This document shows, piece after piece, positions 50,546-61,076 of a stretch of DNA of 64,000 nucleotides. The notes beneath the pieces were generated by a model that worked only from the letters and a program-made list of their open reading frames with translations, made no database searches and was not told the DNA's origin. Made by a program: the position numbers and the translations under genes. How positions within the stretch are numbered: position 1 is the first letter of the stretch; every line of letters starts with the position of its first letter. This stretch comes from Auanema rhodensis (Eukaryota > Nematoda > Chromadorea > Rhabditida > Rhabditidae). The stretch lies in the NCBI GenBank assembly GCA_964057225.1, contig OZ059898.1, positions 2,728,001-2,792,000 on the forward strand, in the 5' to 3' direction.

Positions 50546-52301
50546 CGATCTGTGTTATCAGATTTGCGCTAGCTTAAAAATGCACCGAGATATCAACTGA
50601 TATAAGTTCACACATATATCCTCGATTTTCACCCTGAAGAATTAATTTTTTTGTTGAATAACATTGTCCATCGTCTTTGCCTTGAAAAATGGAATCTAAA
50701 AACATCTACTTTTTGCTAAATTATTTTGAAATTTTTCGAAAAAATTTTTGTCAAAATGTTTTTGGAAGCAATGTTGAGTGTACATGGAAACTCAACATAC
50801 ACTAATGCATCATTTTTCAAACGATCATAACTAATTTTTGTATTAAGCTTTTCTCAATGTAGTTATAGTGCATTCGATCCGGATTTTTAAGCTGCGTCGA
50901 TCTGTGTTATCAGATTTGCGCTAGCTTAAAAATGCACCGAGATATCAACTGATATAAGTTCACACTTATATCCTCGATTTTCACCCTGAAGAATTAACTT
51001 TTTCGTTGAATAACATTGTCTATCGTCTTTGCCTTGAAAAATGGAATCTAAAAACATCTACTTTTTGCTAAATTATTCTGAAATTTTTCGAAAAAATTTT
51101 TGTCAAAATGTTTTTGGAAGCAATGTTGAGTGTACATGGAAACTCAACATACACTAATGCATCATTTTTCAAACAATCATAACTAATTTTTGTATTAAGC
51201 TTTTCTCAAAGAAGTATAGTGCATTCGATGCGGATTTTTAAGCTGCGTCGATCTGTGTTATCAGATTTGCGCTAGCTTAAAAATGCACCGAGATATCAAC
51301 TGATATAAGTTCACACTTATATCCTCGATTTTCACCCTGAAGAATTAATTTTTTCGTTGAATAACATTGTCCATCGTCTTTGCCTTGAAAAATCGAATCT
51401 AAAAACATCTACTTTTTGCTAAATTATTTTGAAATTTTTCGAAAAAATTTTTGTCAAATTGTTTTTGGAAGCAATGTTGAGTGTACATGGAAACTCAACA
51501 TACACTAATGCATCATTTTTCAAACGATCATAACTAATTTTTGTATTAAGCGTTTTTCAATGTAGTATAGTGCATTCGATGCGGATTTCTAAGCTGCGTC
51601 GATCTGTGTTATCAGATTTGCGCTAGCTTGAAAATGCACCGAGATATCAACTGATATAAGTTCACACTTATATCCTCGATTTTCATCCTGAAGAATTAAT
51701 TTTTTCGTTGAATAACATTGTCCATCGTCTTTGCCTTGAAAAATCGAATCTAAAAACATCTACTTTCCGCTAAATTATTTTGAAATTTTTCGAAAAAATT
51801 TTTGTCAAAATGTTTTTGGAAGCAATGTTGAGTGTACATGGAAACTCAACATACACTAATGCATCATTTTTCAAACGATCATAACTAATTTTTGTATTAA
51901 GCGTTTTTCAATGTAGTATAGTGCATTCGATGCGGATTTTCAAGCTGCGTCGATCTGTGTTATCAGATTTGCGCTAGCTTAAAAATGCACCGAGATATCA
52001 ACTGATATAAGTTCACACTTATATCCTCGATTTTCATCCTGAAGAATTAATTTTTTCGTTGAATAACATTGTCCATCGTCTTTGCCTTGAAAATTGGAAT
52101 CTAAAAACATCTACTTTTTGCTAAATTATTTTGAAATTTTTCGAAAAAATTTTTGTCAAATTGTTTTTGGAAGCAATGTTGAGTGTACATGGAAACTCAA
52201 CATACACTAATGCATCATTTTTCAAACGATCATAACTAATTTTTGTATTAAGCGTTTTTCAATGTAGTATAGTGCATTCGATGCGGATTTCTAAGCTGCG
52301 T

Positions 52302-54056
52302 CGATCTGTGTTATCAGATTTGCGCTAGCTTAAAAATGCACCGAGATATCAACTGATATAAGTTCACACTTATATCCTCGATTTTCATCCTGAAGAATTA
52401 ATTTTTTCGTTGAATAACATTGTCCATCGTCTTTGCCTTGAAAAATCGAATCTAAAAACATCTACTTTTCGCTAAATTATTTTGAAATTTTTCGAAAAAA
52501 TTTTTGTCAAAATGTTTTTGGAAGCAATGTTGAGTGTACATGGAAACTCAACATACACTAATGCATCATTTTTCAAACGATCATAACTAATTTTTGTATC
52601 AAGCGTTTTTCAATGTAGTATAGTGCATTCGATGCGGATTTTTAAGCTGCGTCGATCTGTGTTATCAGATTTGCGCTAGCTTAAAAATGCACCGAGATAT
52701 CAACTGATACAAGTTCACACTTATATCCTCGATTTTCACCCTGAAGAAATAATTTTTTCGTTGAATAACATTGTCCATCGTCTTTGCCTTGAAAAAAGGA
52801 ATCTAAAAACATCTACTTTTTGCTAAATTATTTTGAAATTTTTCGAAAAAATTTTTGTCAAAATGTTTTTGGAAGCAATGTTGAGTGTACATGGAAACTC
52901 AACATACACTAATGCATCATTTTTCAAACGATCATAACTTATTTTTGTAATAAGCTTTTCTCAATGTAGTATAGTGCATTCGATGCGGATTTTTAAGCTG
53001 CGTCGATCTGTGTTATCAGATTTGCGCTAGCTTAAAAATGCACCGAGATATCAACTGATATAAGTTCACACTTATATCCTCGATTTTCACCCTGAAGAAA
53101 TAATTTTTTCGTTGAATAACATTGTCCATCGTCTTTGCCTTGAAAAAAGGAATCTAAAAACATCTACTTTTTGCTAAATTATTTTGAAATTTTTCGAAAA
53201 AATTTTTGTCAAAATGTTTTTGGAAGCAATGTTGAGTGTACATGGAAACTCAACATACACTAATGCATCATTTTTCAAACGATCATAACTTATTTTTGTA
53301 TTAAGCTTTTCTCAATGTAGTATAGTGCATTCGATGCGGATTTTTAAGCTGCGTCGATCTGTGTTATCAGATTTGCGCTAGCTTAAAAATGCACCGAGAT
53401 ATCAACTGATATAAGTTCACACTTATATCCTCGATTTTCACCCTGAAGAAATAATTTTTTCGTTGAATAACATTGTCCATCGTCTTCGCCTTGAAAAAAG
53501 GAATCTAAAAACATCTACTTTTTGCTAAATTATTTTGAAATTTTCCGAAAAAATTTTTGTCAAAATGTTTTTGGAAGCAATGTTGAGTGTACATGGAAAC
53601 TCAACATACACTAATGCATCATTTTTCAAACGATCATAACTAATTTTTGTATTAAGCTTTTCTCAATGTAGTATAGTGCATTCGATGCGGATTTTTAAGC
53701 TGCGTCGATCTGTGTTATCAGATTTGCGCTAGCTTAAAAATGCACCGAGATATCAACTGATATAAGTTCACACTTATATCCTCGATTTTCACCCTGAAGA
53801 ATTAACTTTTTCGTTGAATAACATTGTCTATCGTTTTTGCCTTGAAAAATGGAATCTAAAAACATCTACTTTTTGCTAAATTATTTTGAAATTTTTCGAA
53901 AAAATTTTTGTCAAAATGTTTTTGGAAGCAATGTTGAGTGTACATGGAAACTCAACATACACTAATGCATCATTTTTCAAACGATCATAACTAATTTTTG
54001 TATTAAGCTTTTCTCAATGTAGTATAGTGCATTCGATGCGGATTTTTAAGCTGCGT
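52302..54056 (+). repeat. 5-copy unit, first instance (copies 150-154)
   Basis: The order of markers is AATCGAATC with TTTTCGCTAAATT, then GATACAAG with AACTTATTTTTG, then AACTTATTTTTG alone, then CTTCGCC with TTTTCCGAAAA, then ATCGTTTTTGCC with TTAAC. The same markers recur in the next unit, without the third copy. Confidence 0.8.
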
Positions 54057-55460
54057 CGATCTGTGTTATCAGATTTGCGCTAGCTTAAAAATGCACCGAG
54101 ATATCAACTGATATAAGTTCACACTTATATCCTCGATTTTCACCCTGAAGAATTAATTTTTTCGTTGAATAACATTGTCCATCGTCTTTGCCTTGAAAAA
54201 TCGAATCTAAAAACATCTACTTTTCGCTAAATTATTTTGAAATTTTTCGAAAAAATTTTTGTCAAAATGTTTTTGGAAGCAATGTTGAGTGTACATGGAA
54301 ACTCAACATACACTAATGCATCATTTTTCAAACGATCATAACTAATTTTTGTATCAAGCGTTTTTCAATGTAGTATAGTGCATTCGATGCGGATTTTTAA
54401 GCTGCGTCGATCTGTGTTATCAGATTTGCGCTAGCTTAAAAATGCACCGAGATATCAACTGATACAAGTTCACACTTATATCCTCGATTTTCACCCTGAA
54501 GAAATAATTTTTTCGTTGAATAACATTGTCCATCGTCTTTGCCTTGAAAAAAGGAATCTAAAAACATCTACTTTTTGCTAAATTATTTTGAAATTTTTCG
54601 AAAAAATTTTTGTCAAAATGTTTTTGGAAGCAATGTTGAGTGTACATGGAAACTCAACATACACTAATGCATCATTTTTCAAACGATCATAACTTATTTT
54701 TGTATTAAGCTTTTCTCAATGTAGTATAGTGCATTCGATGCGGATTTTTAAGCTGCGTCGATCTGTGTTATCAGATTTGCGCTAGCTTAAAAATGCACCG
54801 AGATATCAACTGATATAAGTTCACACTTATATCCTCGATTTTCACCCTGAAGAAATAATTTTTTCGTTGAATAACATTGTCCATCGTCTTCGCCTTGAAA
54901 AAAGGAATCTAAAAACATCTACTTTTTGCTAAATTATTTTGAAATTTTCCGAAAAAATTTTTGTCAAAATGTTTTTGGAAGCAATGTTGAGTGTACATGG
55001 AAACTCAACATACACTAATGCATCATTTTTCAAACGATCATAACTAATTTTTGTATTAAGCGTTTTTCAATGTAGTATAGTGCATTCGATGCGGATTTTT
55101 AAGCTGCGTCGATCTGTGTTATCAGATTTGCGCTAGCTTAAAAATGCACCGAGATATCAACTGATATAAGTTCACACTTATATCCTCGATTTTCACCCTG
55201 AAGAATTAACTTTTTCGTTGAATAACATTGTCTATCGTTTTTGCCTTGAAAAATGGAATCTAAAAACATCTACTTTTTGCTAAATTATTTTGAAATTTTT
55301 CGAAAAAATTTTTGTCAAAATGTTTTTGGAAGCAATGTTGAGTGTACATGGAAACTCAACAAACACTAATGCATCATTTTTCAAACGATCATAACTAATT
55401 TTTGTATTAAGCTTTTCTCAATGTAGTATAGTGCATTCGATGCGGATTTTTAAGCTGCGT
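54057..55460 (+). repeat. contracted 4-copy repeat of the previous unit (copies 155-158)
   Basis: Markers AATCGAATC/TTTTCGCT, GATACAAG, CTTCGCC/TTTTCCG and ATCGTTTTTGCC recur in the same order as in copies 150-154, minus the copy equivalent to 152. Because these markers are rare elsewhere, this is a clear duplication followed by loss of one copy, or a gain in the first unit. Copy 158 also has the private AACAAACACT. Confidence 0.8.
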
Positions 55461-56864
55461 CGATCTGTGTTATCAGATTTGCGCTAGCTTAAAAATGCAC
55501 CGAGATATCAACTGATATAAGTTCACACTTATATCCTCGATTTTCACCCTGAAGAATTAACTTTTTCGTTGAATAACATTGTCCATCGTCTTTGCCTTAA
55601 AAAATGGAATCTAAAAACATCTACTTTTTGGTAAATTATTTTGAAATTTTTCGAAAAAATTTTTGTCAAAATGTTTTTGGAAGCAATGTTGAGTGTACAT
55701 GGAAACTCAACATACACTAATGCATCATTTTTCTAACGATCATAACTAATTTTTGTATTAAGCTTTTCTCAATGTAGTATAGTGCATTCGATGCGGATTT
55801 TTAAGCTGCGTCGATCTGTGTTATCAGATTTGCGCTAGCTTAAAAATGCACCGAGATATCAACTGATATAAGTTCACACTTATATCCTTGATTTTCACCC
55901 TGAAGAATTAATTTTTTCGTTGAATAACATTGTCCATCGTCTTTGCCTTGAAAAATGGAATCTTAAAACATCTACTTTTTGCTAAATTATTTTGAAATTT
56001 TTCGAAAAAATTTTTGTCAAAATGTTTTTGGAAGCAATGTTGAGTGTACATGGAAACTCAACATACACTAATGCATCATTTTTCTAACGATCATAACTAA
56101 TTTTTGTATTAAGCTTTTCTCAATGTAGTATAGTGCATTCGATGCGGATTTTTAAGCTGCGTCGATCTGTGTTATCAGATTTGCGCTAGCTTAAAAATGC
56201 ACCGAGATATCAACTGATATAAGTTCACACTTATATCCTCGATTTTCACCCTGAAGAATTAATTTTTTCGTTGAATAACATTGTCCATCGTCTTCGCCTT
56301 GAAAAAAGGAATCTAAAAACATCTACTTTTTGCTAAATTATTTTGAAATTTTCCGAAAAAATTTTTGTCAAAATGTTTTTGGAAGCAATGTTGAGTGTAC
56401 ATGGAAACTCAACATACACTAATGCATCATTTTTCAAACGATCATAACTAATTTTTGTATTAAGCTTTTCTCAATGTAGTATAGTGCATTCGATGCGGAT
56501 TTTTAAGCTGCGTCGATCTGTGTTATCAGATTTGCGCTAGCTTAAAAATGCACCGAGATATCAACTGATATAAGTTCACACTTATATCCTCGATTTTCAC
56601 CCTGAAGAAATAATTTTTTCGTTGAATAACATTGTCCATCGTCTTTGCCTTGAAAAAAGGAATCTAAAAACATCTACTTTTTGCTAAATTATTTTGAAAT
56701 TTTTCGAAAAAATTTTTGTCAAAATGTTTTTGGAAGCAATGTTGAGTGTACATGGAAACTCAACATACACTAATGCATCATTTTTCAAACGATCATAACT
56801 AATTTTTGTATTAAGCTTTTCTCAATGTAGTATAGTGCATTCGATGCGGATTTTTAAGCTGCGT

Positions 56865-58970
56865 CGATCTGTGTTATCAGATTTGCGCTAGCTTAAAAAT
56901 GCACCGAGATATCAACTGATATAAGTTCACACTTATATCCTCGATTTTCACCCTGAAGAATTAACTTTTTCGTTGAATAACATTGTCCATCGTCTTTGCC
57001 TTAAAAAATGGAATCTAAAAACATCTACTTTTTGGTAAATTATTCTGAAATTTTTCGAAAAAATTTTTGTCAAAATGTTTTTGGAAGCAATGTTGAGTGT
57101 ACATGGAAACTCAACATACACTAATGCATCATTTTTCTAACGATCATAACTAATTTTTGTATTAAGCTTTTCTCAATGTAGTATAGTGCATTCGATGCGG
57201 ATTTTTAAGCTGCGTCGATCTGTGTTATCAGATTTGCGCTAGCTTAAAAATGCACCGAGATATCAACTGATATAAGTTCACACTTATATCCTTGATTTTC
57301 ACCCTGAAGAATTAATTTTTTCGTTGAATAACATTGTCCATCGTCTTTGCCTTGAAAAATGGAATCTTAAAACATCTAATTTTTGCTAAATTATTTTGAA
57401 ATTTTTCGAAAAAATTTTTGTCAAAATGTTTTTGGAAGCAATGTTGAGTGTACATGGAAACTCAACATACACTAATGCATCATTTTTCAAACGATCATAA
57501 CTAATTTTTGTATCAAGTGTTTCTCAATGTAATATAGTGCATTCGATGCGGATTTTTGAGCTGCGTCGATCTGTGTTATCAGATTTGCGCTAGCTTAAAA
57601 ATGCACCGAGATATCAACTGATATAAGTTCACACTTATATCCTCGATTTTCACCCTGAAGAATTAATTTTTTCGTTGAATAACATTGTCCATCGTCTTTG
57701 CCTTGAAAAATGGAATCTAAAAACATCTACTTTTTGCTAAATTATTTTGAAATTTTTCGAAAAAATTTTTGTCAAAATGTTTTTGGAAGCAATGTTGAGT
57801 GTACATGGAAACTCAACATACACTAATGCATCATTTTTCAAACGATCATAACTAATTTTTGTATCAAGCGTTTTTCAATGTAGTATAGTGCATTCGATGC
57901 GGATTTTTAAGCTGCGTCGATCTGTGTTATCAGATTTGCGCTAGCTTAAAAATGCACCGAGATATCAACTGATATAAGTTCACACTTATATCCTCGATTT
58001 TCACCCTGAAGAAATAATTTTTTCGTTGAATATTATTGTCCATCGTCTTTGCCTTGAAAAATGGAATCTTGAAACATCTACTTTTTGCTAAATTATTTTG
58101 AAATTTTTCGAAAAAATTTTTGTCAAAATGTTTTTGGAAGCAATGTTGAGTGTACATGGAAACTCAACATACACTAATGCATCATTTTTCAAACGATCAT
58201 AACTAATTTTTGTATCAAGTGTTTCTCAATGTAATATAGTGCATTCGATGCGGATTTTTAAGCTGCGTCGATCTGTGTTATCAGATTTGCGCTAGCTTAA
58301 AAATGCACCGAGATATCAACTGATATAAGTTCACACTTATATCCTCGATTTTCACCCTGAAGAATTAATTTTTTCGTTGAATAACATTGTCCATCGTCTT
58401 TGCCTTGAAAAATGGAATCTTAAAACATCTAATTTTTGCTAAATTATTCTGAAATTTTTCGAAAAAATTTTTGTCAAAATGTTTTTGGAAGCAATGTTGA
58501 GTGTACATGGAAACTCAACATACACTAATGCATCATTTTTCAAACGATCATAACTAATTTTTGTATCAAGTGTTTCTCAATGTAATATAGTGCATTCGAT
58601 GCGGATTTTTAAGCTGCGTCGATCTGTGTTATCAGATTTGCGCTAGCTTAAAAATGTACCGAGATATCAACTGATATAAGTTCACACTTATATCCTCGAT
58701 TTTCACCCTGAAGAATTAATTTTTTCGTTGAATAACATTGTCCATCGTCTTTGCCTTGAAAAATGGAATCTAAAAACATCTACTTTTTGCTAAATTATTT
58801 TGAAATTTTTCGAAAAAATTTTTGTCAAAATGTTTTTGGAAGCAATGTTGAGTGTACATGGAAACTCAACATACACTAATGCATCATTTTTCAAACGATC
58901 ATAACTAATTTTTGTATTAAGCTTTTCTCAATGTAGTATAGTGCATTCGATGCGGATTTTTAAGCTGCGT
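56865..58970 (+). repeat. 6-copy unit, first instance (copies 163-168)
   Basis: The order of markers is GCCTTAAAAAATGG with C181, then ATATCCTTGATTTTC with CTAATTTTTG, then a copy ending AAGCGTTTTTC, then a TTGAATATTATTG copy, then a CTAATTTTTG copy with C181, then a CTAAAAACATC copy ending AAGCTTTTCTC. Private changes are GATTTTTGAGC at the end of copy 164 and AAAATGTACC in copy 168. Confidence 0.8.
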
Positions 58971-61076
58971 CGATCTGTGTTATCAGATTTGCGCTAGCTT
59001 AAAAATGCACCGAGATATCAACTGATATAAGTTCACACTTATATCCTCGATTTTCACCCTGAAGAATTAACTTTTTCGTTGAATAACATTGTCCATCGTC
59101 TTTGCCTTAAAAAATGGAATCTAAAAACATCTACTTTTTGGTAAATTATTCTGAAATTTTTCGAAAAAATTTTTGTCAAAATGTTTTTGGAAGCAATGTT
59201 GAGTGTACATGGAAACTCAACATACACTAATGCATCATTTTTCTAACGATCATAACTAATTTTTGTATTAAGCTTTTCTCAATGTAGTATAGTGCATTCG
59301 ATGCGGATTTTTAAGCTGCGTCGATCTGTGTTATCAGATTTGCGCTAGCTTAAAAATGCACCGAGATATCAACTGATATAAGTTCACACTTATATCCTTG
59401 ATTTTCACCCTGAAGAATTAATTTTTTCGTTGAATAACATTGTCCATCGTCTTTGCCTTGAAAAATGGAATCTTAAAACATCTAATTTTTGCTAAATTAT
59501 TTTGAAATTTTTCGAAAAAATTTTTGTCAAAATGTTTTTGGAAGCAATGTTGAGTGTACATGGAAACTCAACATACACTAATGCATCATTTTTCAAACGA
59601 TCATAACTAATTTTTGTATCAAGTGTTTCTCAATGTAATATAGTGCATTCGATGCGGATTTTTAAGCTGCGTCGATCTGTGTTATCAGATTTGCGCTAGC
59701 TTAAAAATGCACCGAGATATCAACTGATATAAGTTCACACTTATATCCTCGATTTTCACCCTGAAGAATTAATTTTTTCGTTGAATAACATTGTCCATCG
59801 TCTTTGCCTTGAAAAATGGAATCTAAAAACATCTACTTTTTGCTAAATTATTTTGAAATTTTTTGAAAAAATTTTTGTCAAAATGTTTTTGGAAGCAATG
59901 TTGAGTGTACATGGAAACTCAACATACACTAATGCATCATTTTTCAAACGATCATAACTAATTTTTGTATCAAGCGTTTTTCAATGTAGTATAGTGCATT
60001 CGATGCGGATTTTTAAGCTGCGTCGATCTGTGTTATCAGATTTGCGCTAGCTTAAAAATGCACCGAGATATCAACTGATATAAGTTCACACTTATATCCT
60101 CGATTTTCACCCTGAAGAAATAATTTTTTCGTTGAATATTATTGTCCATCGTCTTTGCCTTGAAAAATGGAATCTTGAAACATCTACTTTTTGCTAAATT
60201 ATTTTGAAATTTTTCGAAAAAATTTTTGTCAAAATGTTTTTGGAAGCAATGTTGAGTGTACATGGAAACTCAACATACACTAATGCATCATTTTTCAAAC
60301 GATCATAACTAATTTTTGTATCAAGTGTTTCTCAATGTAATATAGTGCATTCGATGCGGATTTTTAAGCTGCGTCGATCTGTGTTATCAGATTTGCGCTA
60401 GCTTAAAAATGCACCGAGATATCAACTGATATAAGTTCACACTTATATCCTCGATTTTCACCCTGAAGAATTAATTTTTTCGTTGAATAACATTGTCCAT
60501 CGTCTTTGCCTTGAAAAATGGAATCTTAAAACATCTAATTTTTGCTAAATTATTCTGAAATTTTTCGAAAAAATTTTTGTCAAAATGTTTTTGGAAGCAA
60601 TGTTGAGTGTACATGGAAACTCAACATACACTAATGCATCATTTTTCAAACGATCATAACTAATTTTTGTATCAAGTGTTTCTCAATGTAATATAGTGCA
60701 TTCGATGCGGATTTTTAAGCTGCGTCGATCTGTGTTATCAGATTTGCGCTAGCTTAAAAATGCACCGAGATATCAACTGATATAAGTTCACACTTATATC
60801 CTCGATTTTCACCCTGAAGAATTAATTTTTTCGTTGAATAACATTGTCCATCGTCTTTGCCTTGAAAAATGGAATCTTAAAACATCTAATTTTTGCTAAA
60901 TTATTTTGAAATTTTTCGAAAAAATTTTTGTCAAAATGTTTTTGGAAGCAATGTTGAGTGTACATGGAAACTCAACATACACTAATGCATCATTTTTCAA
61001 ACGATCATAACTAATTTTTGTATCAAGTGTTTCTCAATGTAATATAGTGCATTCGATGCGGATTTTTAAGCTGCGT
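58971..61076 (+). repeat. 6-copy unit, second instance (copies 169-174)
   Basis: Copies 169-173 match 163-167 marker for marker, 2106 bp downstream. The sixth copy differs: 174 is a CTAATTTTTG copy ending AAGTGTTTCTC. Copy 171 has a private AATTTTTTGAAAA, which removes the central TTCGAA. Confidence 0.8.

Larger units (their letters stand above)
50546..56864 (+). repeat. most diverged array segment, copies 145-162
   Basis: Copy 145 has CACATATATCC and an inserted T in GTAGTTATAG (about 50863). Copy 146 has CTCAAAGAAG. Copies 147-150 share AATCGAATC or AAATTGG with CATCCTG and CAAATTG variants. Copies 151-153 and 156-157 have AAAAAAGG. The variant load is visibly higher than in the flanking segments. 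No gene is present. Confidence 0.75.
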
